NCBI GenBank assembly: GCA_026225945.1
Contig: JAMJFZ010001226.1
Span: forward strand, 597,001 to 661,000
DNA length: 64,000 nt
Source: Cricetomys ansorgei
Lineage: Eukaryota > Chordata > Mammalia > Rodentia > Nesomyidae
Reading direction: 5' to 3'
Of this stretch, positions 12,041 to 23,429 are shown piece by piece; positions within the stretch are counted from its first letter, which is position 1; every line of letters starts with the position of its first letter. The position numbers and the translations under genes are program-made. Below the pieces are notes generated by a model. It was not told where the DNA came from and did not search any database. It saw only the letters and a list, made by a program, of their open reading frames with translations.

Positions 12041-12103
12041 TCTCCACCTCTTCTCCTAGGGTGCCTTGGTTTGTCTCTGGCACCCTAGGAGAAGAGGTGG
12101 AGA
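12041..12103. repeat. Perfect 25-bp inverted repeat, 13-base loop
   Basis: The arms at 12041-12065 and 12079-12103 are exact reverse complements (the left arm begins TCTCCACCTC and ends TAGGGTGCC). Bases 12066-12078 form the spacer. A transcript in either direction would fold into a 25-bp stem. Confidence 0.95.
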
Positions 12104-12509
12104 CTGTTCACGTCTCCCCGTGGGAAGAAATTTTAGCAGTAAGGTATAAAGACAGCATAGATTTGAAACTGGTCCTTGTGCGGCTTAAATGAATAGTCTT
12201 ATTCAGGAAATTCCCTAGTTCCTGATTCTCGCTGTCACATCAGATTTTCAGCATGGTTCAGTAAGTCTGTGGTATCTAATTTTAGTCTACCCCCAGTCCC
12301 AGCTCTCCTCATCCAGTTGTGAAGGCTGCTTCCTCAGTGCAGTGGTTGCTACGTTTTCCTCACAAAGCATCACTAAGGCACCTTCCTGCAAGTCCCATGG
12401 TTTACAAGAAAATTTATAAATGGAAAGGCTGGGGGCGAAGTCAGTGGCACGCCTGTAACAGTGTAGGAAAGGCTCTGTCTTCAATCACCGGCACTGAGGA
12501 AGAAGAAAG

Positions 12510-12660
12510 CAGGCTGGGAGGTGGCTCCGTGGTTAAGAGCACTCTCAAGAGGGCTCACGTCCAGGAGATCTGATGCCCTCTGCTGGTCTCAGCTAGCACT
12601 GCATGCACGTGGTGCCCACACACGCAGGCAAAACACCCATACACATAAAATAACTAAACT
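12510..12660 (+). mobile_element. B2 SINE
   Basis: Has a GGTTAAGAGCACTCTC box, the GATGCCCTCTGCTGGTCTC block and an A-rich tail with ATAAAATAA. Confidence 0.75.
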
Positions 12661-13132
12661 CATTTTTTAAAGGAAGAAAATTTAAAAACCGGCAATGGGG
12701 TCACTGGTGAATTCAGCCTGGTTGCCCTAAGCCTGCACGCAGCTCTGTCTTCACAAGCTGACCCCCAGCAGTGGTGGAGCAGTGGTGGCGCCCATCCCTC
12801 ACACTCAGAGCTCTCAGGCGGCTGCTTAGGCTCCGTCCACTTGACCATCTGGAGCCTCTGTTGGTGCAAAAATGCCCTCACGTGCCTCATGTGTCTTAAT
12901 TGTTTTCTGTGCATATGTTCTCAAAAAAGAATTTTCAAAACTGTGTATTCTCCCATATCTTTAACTTTTTTGTCATAAATTTAATAACGTCAAAGAATGT
13001 CATTTGAAATGTCACACTGCAAATACAGATGTTGACATATTAGCTTTATTACTCTTTAAAGTGTTTTTGCTTATGTCGGATGGTCTTGGTAGGCTCTACA
13101 CTGTCAGAGGAAAGAAGCAAGTTACAGGATTA

Positions 13133-13300
13133 TGAGACAGCTTCTCGGGTAAAGGCGCCTGTTGCCAAGTCTGACCTGCGTGGCAGAAGAGAATAGGTTC
13201 CCACCAGCGCCCTCTGACAGCCACACATCCACCATGGCACATCCCCCACATACAAATACATACATGCATACACACGTGCACACATAGAGGCTGGTAATCT
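13133..13300 (+). mobile_element. B3-type SINE
   Basis: GGTAAAGGCGCCTGTTGCCA followed by the CCTCTGACAGCCACACATCC block and a CA-rich end resembles B3. Boundaries are approximate. Confidence 0.6.
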
Positions 13301-14099
13301 CGTGATGCATCCTGGGTAGAGGCGTTAGCAGGTTCTGCATACACCCTCCGGCTGTTGATTGAAATGAGTGCTTTGCAGCACAGTCATGTGAATGATCTCT
13401 GGACTCTTCCTTCTCCTCTCTTCTTCCAGGGACTTGTTACTTAGCTTTGTATATGAAAATGTGCATTTACACGATGCGCCTTGTAATATCTCCATAGTTT
13501 CATTGAGGTTCAGTTTACATGCTATCCAGTTCACTGGTTTACAGTGTGCATATCTCTCCACTGTAATTAGTGTGGTGGCCTCTGCATTCTGAGTGCTGGG
13601 GTTAAAGGTGTATTTTATCATGGCACCGCAGAAAGCAAACCTGAACAGTTGGTGAATGTCCTCAATCTGCATAGTCAAATCCTTTTTCTTGATTTTTCTT
13701 AACACATCTTTTTATCTCAGTTTTGAATGTCTTTGCTAATGTTTCAGTCCTGGATGTAGCGTCCATTTGTCTCCTGTTTTCCCACATGGTTTTCATGCCC
13801 CTATGTGTAATTGAGATATTTTTCACATTCAGTCTTCTAGATCATATGTTAATTCTATTGTCAAGAATGAGTTGCCCCTTGAAATTTGTTTATTGACGGG
13901 GCAAACTCTAGGCCAAGTATGGTGGCTAATGCCTGAGATTGCAGCTCCTGGAAGACTGAAGTAGAAAAACTGCAGTAAATTGAAGGCTACCGTGTAAGAT
14001 CCTACCTCAGTTTCTGGGGGTTAGTCCATGACCTTCATGGCAGGGAGCATGACTGCATGCAGGCAGACAGCTGTGGGCTGAGAGTCTACATCGTGGACG

Positions 14100-14445
14100 G
14101 GCGGGTGGGCAGGCAGGGAGGCAGGGAGGCAGGGAGGCAGGGAGGCTGGCAGGCTGGCAGGCTGGCAGGCTGGCAGGCTGGCAGGCTGGGAGGGAGGCAG
14201 GCAGGTAGGCTGGGAGGGAGGCAGGGAGGCAGGGAGGCTGGGAGGCAGGGAGGCTGGCAGGCTGGCAGGCTGGCAGGCTGGCAGGCTGGGAGGGAGACAG
14301 GGAGGCTGGCAGGCTGGCAGGCTGGGAGGGAGGCAGGCAGGTAGGCTGGGAGGGAGACAGGGAGGCAGGGAGGCTGGCAGGCTGGCAGGCTGGGAGGGAG
14401 ACAGGGAGGCAGGGAGGCAGGGAGGCTGGCGGGCAGGCATAAAGA
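14100..14445. repeat. GGCT/GGCAGGGA minisatellite
   Basis: About 345 bases of GGCTGGCA and GGCAGGGA blocks with 4-bp periodicity. It is G-rich on the plus strand. Long open frames on both strands come only from the repeat. Confidence 0.95.
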
Positions 14446-15760
14446 GAAAGAGACTAAGTCTGGCATGGGCTTTTGAAACATTAAAGCTCATACTCAGTGA
14501 CACACCTCCTCCAGCAAGGCCACACCTCCTCATCCTTCCCAAAGAGTTCCACCAACTGGAGACCGAGTAGTCAACTGTATGGGCCGATGGGCCGATGGGC
14601 ACCGTTCTCATTCAAACCGTCGCAAAGTCTAAACATTTTTACGTGAAAACAACAAAGTTAACAATAACAATAGGAGACTTAAAACTTCACATTTATATTA
14701 TTTAATGATTAAATAGGACTTTATTACGTGGCTCCATTTTCGTTTTTTCAGGGCGGGGGAGGGGAGGGGAGTGGGAGGATCTCACAGGATCTCACCACGT
14801 CGCCTTGGCTGGCCTGGAACCCAGAGATTCACCTGACTTTGCCTCCAGAATGCTGGGATTAAAAGTGTGGCCACCATAGCCCAGCCCCTTCATAATTTTC
14901 ATCTGATCCTTCCCAGGTTCCAGTCAGCAAGAGGCACCTGTGGAGGATGGTCAACATGGCACCCACTTTTGGTCGATGGATCCCTAAAAGACGATTATGC
15001 TGACGGCGATGCCACCGGCTGTATATGGCTCAGCATGGCTTCCCTGGTAAGACTTAACTACTGGCTTTGCTGACCCTTCTGATAGCCAGTGAGTGGTGGG
15101 CACACAGAGCCGTGTCTCCTGATGTGAGCGGGGATGAACCCACCAACACAGCTGTTCTTCCCGGAAGGCTCTGCCCCTGGCGAGAGTCTTTGCCCTCTGT
15201 CCTCCAGACCGACAGGGTCAAGCAGACTTCTACCTTGGGCCACCAAAGTGGTGCAGGAGAAGAAGCTGGCTCCTCTTCTACACTGTCACGGTCTGCATGC
15301 AATGGTCTGATTCTAGACCAGTCCTGCCATAGACCCTTCTCCGGAGTCCCTCCCTAGTCACTTTGGCCGGCTCAGTTTTCTTGAATCTCCAGGTGTGGTG
15401 GTTTGGATGAGAATGGCGCTCATGGGCTCGTGTGTTGACTACTTGGTCTCCGGATGGTGGAACTGTTTGGGAAGGATAAGGAGGTGTGGCCTCGGAGGAG
15501 GAGGCATGTCACTGAGTGTGAGCTTGAATGTTTCAGAAGCCCATGTCATTCCCAGGGTTTTCCTTGTCTCGTTGGTTGTGTCTCAAGAGGTGGGATCTCA
15601 GCTACGCTCCAACATGCCTGCCTACCTGCCTGCCTGCTTCCGTGCTCCTCGCCGTGCTGGTCGTGGACTTTAACCCTCTGAAACTCTAGGTCCCCAATCA
15701 GCTCTCTCATAAGATGCCTTGGTCATGGGGATTATCACAGCAATAGGAAAGCAACTAAGA
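14445..15760. mobile_element. Inverted pair of one rodent interspersed repeat
   Basis: 14445-14625 (minus) and 15395-15760 (plus) are copies of the same element; both carry the segment around GGTGTGGCC..GGAGGAG and GAGAATGGCGC. I cannot name the family with certainty. A truncated B1 (minus) lies between them at about 14780-14885. Confidence 0.55.
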
Positions 15761-15962
15761 TGCCAGGATAGAGGATATTGCTTGGGAGGGAGACCAGGAA
15801 AACGGGCACCCCTGGATCATGAACGAGGCCTCTGGATTACTGTGGAGGCTGTGAAGACCACAGCTTCCAGTATGGAAGCTTTATCATGTAACTGGGAAAG
15901 TCAGAGCTCTACACACCCACCTGTGTACACACAGACTCTCTCCAGACACGCTGAATGATGCA

Positions 15963-15968
15963 TTTATT
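15963..15968 (-). terminator. Poly(A) signal of Muc21
   Basis: TTTATT reads AATAAA on the gene strand, about 200 bases past the stop codon. It is embedded in ATGCATTTATTT, the same string found behind the small mucin gene. Confidence 0.65.
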
Positions 15969-16170
15969 TCTCTATGAAATAACTGAAATAACCAATCGTT
16001 GCTGTCCTTCCCGGGTCTGGGAAAGACAGGAGAAAGACAGGATGTATCTTTCTCAAGGATGTCAGGGACCCAAACATAGTTGGGAAGGGTCTCCTGCCGT
16101 AGGAGTTGCAGAATAAGAAGCAGCTCAGGTCTCCTCTGAGGGATGCAGTCCCGGGCTTCGTGGGCAGCTG

Positions 16171-19100
16171 TTATCTTCCGTTCATCTCTATGACCTCGGA
16201 GGTTACCGGTCTCCTCCAGGAGCACGTAGGACTCCCAGGAGGCATGCGGTATCCTTCAGGACGGAGGTGGGAGTTGTGAGGTATGTAGACAGCAGCATTT
16301 CTCAGAATCAGGTATCTTTTCTAGAAAAAGAGCTCACAATTTAAAAACCGTGTGTCCCACCCCCAGGCACCTACCATGGACTGTTCTGCAACCATCCCCG
16401 TCTCCCCACAACCCGTCCCTCACATTCCAAATACCTCCTTCCCTAAAACTCCTCCCTCCAGCCTCCATCCCCTGAGCACCCTTTGCTCAGGCCCAGCCAT
16501 TTCCTCAGGAAGTGGATCTGCGCTTCTGGCAGTAACTTGCGGTTTCTCCCTGTAACTCTCCCGATCGCTGTTTCCATCTGCCCACTCCTTTGCGACTTGC
16601 CAGCCCTCCTTTCCCTAAGCACCACTCACCACACAAAGGAAGAGGTTAGAAAAGAGCACGATGGCCATGACCACAGAGGCCAGGATGATGAGGAAGATTT
16701 CCCAGGGCTCCAGGGAGCCAATGAACTCAACATTCACTGGGGTCACAGCTGTGCCAGTGTGGCTGGAGGTGGTGTGTGCTCCAGTTGGAACTGTCCGGCT
16801 AGAACTGCTGTGGGTGGAGCTTGGGCCAGAGCTGGAGGCTGTGCCCATCGCAGTGGGTGCAGAGCTGGAGGCTGTGGTGGTCTCAGTGGGTGCAGAGCTG
16901 GAGGCTGTGGTGGTCTCAGTGGGTGCAGAGCTGGAGGCTGTGGTAGTCACAGTGGGCGCAGAGCTGGAGGCTGTGGAGGTCTCAGTGGGTGCAGAGCTGG
17001 AGGCTGTGGTGGTCACAGTGGGTGCAGAGCTGGAGGCTGTGGTGGTCTCAGTGGGTGCAGAGCTGGAGGCTGTGGTGGTCACAGTGGGTGCAGAGCTGGA
17101 GGCAGGGGTGGTCTCAGTGGGCGCAGAGCTGGAGGCAGGGGTGGTCACAGTGGGTGCAGAGCTGGAGGCAGGGGTGGTCACAGTGGGTGCAGAGCTGGAG
17201 GCAGGGGTGGTCACAGTGGGTGCAGAGCTGGAGGCTGTGGTGGTCTCAGTGGACGCAGAGCTGGAGGCTCTGGTGGTCACAGTGGGTGCAGAGCTGGAGG
17301 CAGGGGTGGTCACAGTGGGTGCAGAGCTGGAGGCAGGGGTGGTCACAGTGGGTGCAGAGCTGGAAGCAGGGGTGGTCACAGTGGGTGCAGAGCTGGAGGC
17401 TGTGGTGGTCTCAGTGGGTGCAGAGCTAGAGGCTGTGGTCTCCATGGTGGTCACAGTGGGTGCAGAGCTGGAGGCTGTGGTCTCAGTGGGTGCAGAGCTG
17501 GAGGCTGTGCCCATCGCAGTGGGTGCAGAGCTGGAGGCTGTGGTGGTCTCAGTGGGTGCAGAGCTGGAGGCTGTGGTGGTCTCAGTGGGTGCAGAGCTGG
17601 AGCCTGTGATCTCAGTGGGTGCAGAGCTAGAGGCTGTGGTCTCCATGGTGGTCACAGTGGGTGCAGAGCTGGAGGCTGTGGTCTCAGTGGGTGCAGAGCT
17701 GGAGGCTGTGCCCGTCGCAGTGGGTGCAGAGCTGGAGGCTGTGGTGGTCTCACTGGGTGCAGAGCTGGAGGCTGTGGTGGTCACAGTGGGCGCAGAGCTG
17801 GAGGCTGTGGTGGCCACAGTGGGTGCAGAGCTGGAGGCAGGGGTGGTCTCAGTGGGTGCAGAGCTGGAGGCAGGGGTGGTCACAGTGGGTGCAGAGCTGG
17901 AGGCTGTGGTCTCAGTGAGTGCAGAGCTGGAGGCTGTGCCCGTCGCAGTGGGTGCAGAGCTGGAGGCTGTGCCCGTCGCAGTGGGTGCAGAGCTGGAGGC
18001 TGTGGTCTCCATGGTGGTCACAGTGGGTGCTGAGCGGGAGGCTGTGATCTCAGTGGGTGCAGAGCTGGAGGCTGTGGTGGTCTCAGTGGGTGCAGAGCTA
18101 GAGGCTGTGGTCTCCATGGTGGTCACAGTGGGTGCAGAGCTGGAGGCTGTGGTGGTCTCAGTGGGTGCAGAGCTGGAGCCTGTGATCTCAGTGGGTGCAG
18201 AGCTAGAGGCTGTGGTCTCCATGGTGGTCACAGTGGGTGCAGAGCTGGAGGCTGTGGTCTCAGTGGGTGCAGAGCTGGAGGCTGTGCCCGTCGCAGTGGG
18301 TGCAGAGCTGGAGGCTGTGGTGGTCTCACTGGGTGCAGAGCTGGAGGCTGTGGTGGTCACAGTGGGCGCAGAGCTGGAGGCTGTGGTGGCCACAGTGGGT
18401 GCAGAGCTGGAGGCTGTGCCCGTCGCAGTGGGTGCAGAGCTGGAGGCTGTGGTCTCCATGGTGGTCACAGTGGGTACTGAGCGGGAGGCTGTGGTGGTCA
18501 CAGTAGGTGCAGAGCTGGAGGCTGTGGTGGTCACAGTGTGTGCAGAGCTGGAGGCTGTGGTCACAGTGGGCGCAGAGCTGGAGTCTGTGGTGGTCTCAGT
18601 GGGTGCAGAGCTGGAGTCTGTGGTGGTCTCAGTGGGTGCAGAGCTGGAGGCTGTGGTGGTCACAGTGGGTGCAGAGCTGGAGGCAGGGGTGGTCTCAGTG
18701 GGTGCAGAGCTGGAGGCAGGGGTGGTCACAGTGGGTGCAGAGCTGGAGGCTGTGGTCTCAGTGAGTGCAGAGCTGGAGGCTGTGCCCGTCGCAGTGGGTG
18801 CAGAGCTGGAGGCTGTGGTCTCCATGGTGGTCACAGTGGGTGCTGAGCGGGAGGCTGTGGTGGTCACAGTGGGTGCAGAACTGGAGGCTGAGCCCGTTGC
18901 AGTGGAGGCCGTGGTGGGTGCAGAGCTGGAGGCTGGGCTGGAGCTGCTGTTGGCAGATACTGTGACATAACAGAAGGTTATTTCTGAACAAAACCATGAA
19001 AGAAAGCAGATGTAGCCTGAGGATGTTCGCTCTCTTCCTGCTTTGACAAATTCACTGAGTGGGTGTTGCATTCAGTGCTTGTGACTGCTCCTCCGATGTT

Positions 19101-20725
19101 ATTGTTATGAATTATCTAACAGGAGTTAGAAATAGTGATGCTCGTCTGGTGTCCATGGGGGTCAGAAGCGTGTGCTGAGTCCCTGGAACTGGACAGATGC
19201 TAGGAACCAAGCCAGAGTCCTGCAGAAGAGCAGCCAGTGGTCCAAACTACTGAGCATCTCTCCAGCCTCAGTGAATTTTAGAATTTAGTGATGGAGCCTA
19301 GGCCACATCAGACCCTGTCTAAACAGGCAAGCGAACAAAAAAACAAGAAACTGAACAAAATAAGAGCGATAGTAATAACAAGAAAATTGGAGTTTTAATA
19401 AAAATTATCTTAAGGGAATTACTGGGGCTGCACCTTAATGGTGCATGGACAGAGCCCTTTATCTGAGCCTCAGTGTGCATGGAGCGGGGGAGACGGAGGG
19501 AGAGGGAAAGAGAGGGAGAGAGGGAGAGAGGGAGAGAGGGAGAGAGGGAGAGGAGAGAGAATTATTAGGTAACTGAATAAAAGTTATGTTTTTGTTTTGT
19601 TGAGTCAACGTCTCACTGTGTACCAGGCTGACTTTGAACTCACGACCCTCCTCCTGGGATAGTAGGCCCACATGCCTGAAAACACGTGCTAGGGTGTTCC
19701 TTACACACTACAGTGGCTGTCCATCATCTTAACGTGTCTAAAGCTTCGTGGAAGAAGTCCAGTGAGGACCAACGGCCCACTGGGGTCTCTCGCCTCCTGC
19801 TCTCTTGTAGAATCACAAGGTTCTTCCTGTCTGCTCCCTTCCCCACCTTCTCACAACGGGGAGCCTTCCTTCGTGGTTGTCTTTATAATTAATTTGCCAG
19901 TAAATCGCTTATTCTGGCCATTTTTTATTTTCAGTCAGGGTCTTGCTATGTGGCTCTGGCTGGCTGCCGAGAAACCGGGCATGAGGGGCCACGCCCGGCT
20001 CTACTTGTTTGATTTTACGTTATATTGTTATTATCTGCTGTGCTGAATTTCAAACCCAGGGTCTCCCATGTGTCAGGCAAGCACTCTGCCCACGAACTAC
20101 AGCCTTGCCTCTCACTTTATTCTGTGCCGTGTAAGGGTCTCATCTCATTGATCGGCCCGGTGTTGGACTTGCTCAGTAGCCCAGATAAGCCTTGTCATCT
20201 TCCTGCCTCGACCTCCCCAGCAGCTGGAGATATAGGCCTGCCTCACCAGCCCCGGTTTGATTTTTGGATCCTATTCTTTTTGCTCTGAGGATGAGGCGGA
20301 TGTGGAATCAGGGCTACAGACAAGAGAGAAATTGGATTTCTAGAATATGAAAGACTGACATTGAAAAAGTCAACTCTTTTTAATATTTAAACACCTGACC
20401 CACACCACACAGGTTATTACCCTCTCACAGATGCATAAACTGAGGCACAGGGAAGCCAGTCCCCCACAGTGTGGTCGATAGCAGAGCCATGACTCGGGTT
20501 GTAGGCAATGTGAGACCAGAACCTACAGTATCAGCTGCTGGCTCATGGGTGATGGTACCCCATTCCCCTGAAGAGATGAAAAGATGGGTCCCTTCTCTGG
20601 AGAGCACCTTACCTACCTTCCTCAGAGGCTCCCAGCCCATCCACATTTAGATAAAATCACTCACCCCCTTCTACAATCAGGAGCTGCAAAAGCAGCCAGC
20701 ACCAGAGATTTCTTCCAGTCTTCAT
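16171..20725 (-). CDS. Muc21: Mucin-21 (epiglycanin-type transmembrane mucin)
   Basis: Cell-surface mucin of epithelia. Coding exons are 20725-20665, 18959-16630 and 16320-16171, all with GT/AG sites and phases 1 and 0, giving 846 aa. Exon 1 encodes a signal peptide (MKTGRNLWCWLLLQLLIVEG). Exon 2 is one continuous Ser/Thr/Ala/Pro domain of more than 60 units of 10-13 residues on the theme ASSSAPTVTTT, an O-glycosylation platform. It then has a PWEIFLI juxtamembrane motif and a membrane helix ending near residue 797. Exon 3 encodes a 49-residue cytosolic tail with LRN near its start, AAVY, WRRPV and a terminal IEMNGR. As I recall them, human MUC21 shows the same PWEIFLI, WRRPV and MEMSGR elements. 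The repeat number is probably variable between individuals and could be wrong through assembly. The intact frame shows the gene is not broken. Identification by family is firm; the tail is the decisive evidence. Confidence 0.92.
16800..18900 (-). repeat. Muc21: 33-bp coding tandem repeat of Muc21
   Basis: About 2.1 kb of 33-bp units (with 30- and 39-bp variants) whose plus-strand core is GTGGGTGCAGAGCTGGAGGC. All length changes are multiples of three. Higher-order duplications lie within it, for example 17599-17836 against 18175-18412. Confidence 0.95.
19145..20260. mobile_element. SINE cluster and GA-rich array in Muc21 intron 1
   Basis: Holds the end of a B2/B3-type element (19145-19270, minus), a (GGGAGA)n run at about 19493-19560, a B1 (19590-19680, minus) and diverged B1-like pieces near 19930 and 20150-20260. 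Boundaries are approximate. Confidence 0.55.
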
Positions 20726-20945
20726 CTTCCCCTGCCTCCCTGGGGGCAGGTGAAGATGCCTGGATCCTAAAGGTGGCCAAGCTCTAGAGAGTTCTTGAAA
20801 TAGAAGAGATGAAGATGAGCCTTCCGGAGCCTGGTTCTTCTAAGGATTTAGGGCCCAGGGAGGCGGCGACTGGATACCTCGGCTGTTAAGTTCCCTCAGC
20901 GCTAGGTCGCAGCCTCTGTCTCTGCGCTGAGGTGCTGCTGCGACC

Positions 20946-20951
20946 TTTATA
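20946..20951 (-). promoter_or_regulatory. Muc21: TATA box of Muc21
   Basis: TTTATA on the plus strand reads TATAAA (within CTATAAAGG) on the gene strand, about 220 bases upstream of the start codon. The predicted transcription start is near 20920. Confidence 0.65.
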
Positions 20952-21104
20952 GATTCCTGTGAGCCGGGGAGAGGTTGGGCACTTGTCCTGACAGGCTGAC
21001 AACTGTAAGCACGTGAAGAAACAGTACTGAGCCTGGAAGGATGACCTGGGAGGTCAAGGGAATGGCACAAAGAAGAATGCCCCGATCACGCTGGGTTGGG
21101 TTGA

Positions 21105-21200
21105 AACAGGAAGAGAAAAAGGAAAGAAGATCAAGATTGTCAGAAGGGACCCGCCCCTGAGTCAGGAACGGGGTCAGAAACCTGTTCTAGCTCAAGCTTC
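21105..21200 (-). promoter_or_regulatory. Muc21: Upstream promoter block shared with the small mucin gene
   Basis: Carries the same ordered anchors as 6555-6654, including the identical AACCTGTTCTAGCT at 21179-21192 and GGGACCC at 21146-21152. It lies about 230 bases upstream of the TATA box, against about 200 in the paralogue. Confidence 0.65.
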
Positions 21201-23429
21201 TGTTTCCTGGTCAAGAGATTCTGTGGTTTGACTTTAGCAGAGAAGGGGTCCCAAGGATCTCAGCTGAAGGGCAGGACCCTACGTCACCGAAGCAAATGAA
21301 ACCATGAGGCTCAGAAGGGAGCAGTCAGAGAGCCGGGCTCCCGGGTCGCAGGTATGCGGTAGACACTCAGAGACTTGCCTTCAGTCAGTAGAGGAGGAAA
21401 GACCAGAGGTTAGCAAAGCCATCTCTGGGTTCTACGTTAGTCTGGATTTTTGTGGTTATAACAAAGTACCTGTTCTAGTTTGATTTCTGTTCCTGTGATA
21501 AAACACTCTGACCGAAAGCAACTCGGGGAGTTATTTATTAGACTTACGCTCCAGGTCACGGTCCACCATTGAGGAAAGTCAGAGACATCATGGAGGAAAG
21601 CTTTTTTGCCTCCGTCTCTGGCTCCCTTGCCAGCTCGTGCTCAGACAGCTTTTTTCATACAGTGAAAGACCACCAACCTAGGGGTGGCACTTCCCACGGT
21701 GGGCTGGATCCTTCTGTATCAGTAATCAAGACAGTCTCCTACAGACATGTCTGCGGGCCAAGCTCTTCCTGGCAATTCCTCCACCCAGACTTCTCTCAGA
21801 TGATCCAGGCTGTGTCACATTGGCAATTACTGAAGCACAGTGCCTGAAGGTGGATGTTCTATTTAAAAAAAGAGAGAGCCATTGATTTAGCTCATAGTTT
21901 AGGATGATCAGAGTCCAACAGTGGGCAGCCCCATCTGCTGGCTCTGGTGAAGGCCCTTCATCACATCACAGTGGTGGATGTCATGTGGATGATGTCATGG
22001 CAGAAGCGCATGTGAGCAGAAAGCTCACATGGTGAGACATGACGAGAAGGTTCTCTGATAGTACCCTACTCTCTCCAGAGCAAGAAAGTCCTTCACCATG
22101 AGAAAACCATTGACCCTTGTCAAAATGCCAATCACCTTCCCCTGAGTCCTACTTCTTGACGTGTTCCCCTCCATTGGAGCTTCCCCCTAGGATCCTTCCA
22201 GCAACCTTCTCATCTTTCCAAACAAGGCATGTCTCAGTAGTATACACCAGGGTGAGACACAGGCTCTGCCTTGGGAGACCGAGTCTAATGGAAGGAGGCT
22301 TAGGCAGTCTGAGTCCTCTGGGAAGGTTGAGTTCCGTCTGGAGACTTGGATGTTGGCAGCAGAGAGCATACATGGGCAGCTAAATGAGTGTGACCACACA
22401 TCCAACAGAGGGCTTGGGGACTATGGGGAAGGGACGCCGTGTGCCCAGGATAACAGAGTGCCACTGGTCGGTCAGCCTGACCTGCCCCTTATCCTACTAG
22501 AGAGAGGAGAAGCTTCACGCAAGAGGAAACGTTTCTGACAGTCTGTGTGCAGGCGAGCGGACACTCTTCACGAGCAAGGCCTGCTGTGAGGAAGCTCGCA
22601 GCTGCTGGAGAGACATGATGAAGACAGAATGGATGAGTCTGAGACAGGAAGGGATGTGGCGTGTTGGGTCTCCACTGCGGCCATGGTGGGCCACTCCTGG
22701 GATTACGGCAAGAGACTTCAGTGACAGGTGAGGTTCTAGGCTCCCAGCAACCCTGTTCTACAGCCAAAAGGCAGGTGGATGTCTATGAGAGAGACCTAGT
22801 CAGCCCAGTCCAGACTTAACTTAGCCTGAGGGGGAGGGATCTTGGATGCAAACACACCACCTATGATTTAGCTGCTTTCTAAGAGTTGTCCCATATGGAC
22901 CGATCAGGATCTACACTGATCTCCCTACTCGCCCTCAAAACAGGGAACTTGGAACACTTTAATAATTCCCATGACTCATCTCCCAAGTCACACCCTAATA
23001 CCGTAAGCGCTTGAATTCTGTTTTGGGGCTCCGAGAGTATGTTTGCTTTCTGAGGCAGAAGCTTGCTACGTAGCCCAGGTTGGCTTCAGACTGCATATCC
23101 TCCAACCCCGCCTTAACCTCCTGGTGTTAGGTGTGCACCACAAACCCAGCCTTTGTGTTTTTTCTTCCTTTTTGTGTCTGTGTGAAGCTTGGGATCAAAC
23201 CCTGAGCCTCCCGCATGTCGGGCAGAGCCCAGCCGCCGCCACAGAGCGACAGCCCCAAACTTTAATTCTACTCTGTTTATATTTAAGATTTGTGACTGTG
23301 TGGATTTCTCTGTCGCCTGTAGACATTGTCTGAAGGCTGAGCTGAAGGAATGACCTCAGAGAATGAGGGTGTTTCATCCAAGCACGCACAGACATAGCAT
23401 TCGAGGATTCTTTACATTGGGTTATGAAC

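Larger units (their letters stand above)
6650..15940. other. Intergenic region between two mucin genes
   Basis: No gene recognised. It contains a large CA array, several SINEs, a hAT-type element, a GGCT/GGGA minisatellite and a perfect inverted repeat, each listed separately. The part near 11380-11960 contains ATATAATAAACA and could be an old LTR; this is a weak inference. Confidence 0.6.

Noticed and set aside
14021..14611. Open frames of 95-196 codons with Pro/Leu/Ser or Gly/Arg periodicity
   Set aside because: They are produced by the 4-bp GGCT/GGGA array and have no start context, splice partner or domain.
16989..18764. Trp-rich QSWRLWWSQWV repeat proteins on the plus strand
   Set aside because: Third frame of the Muc21 repeat read antisense; no promoter or signal peptide was seen.
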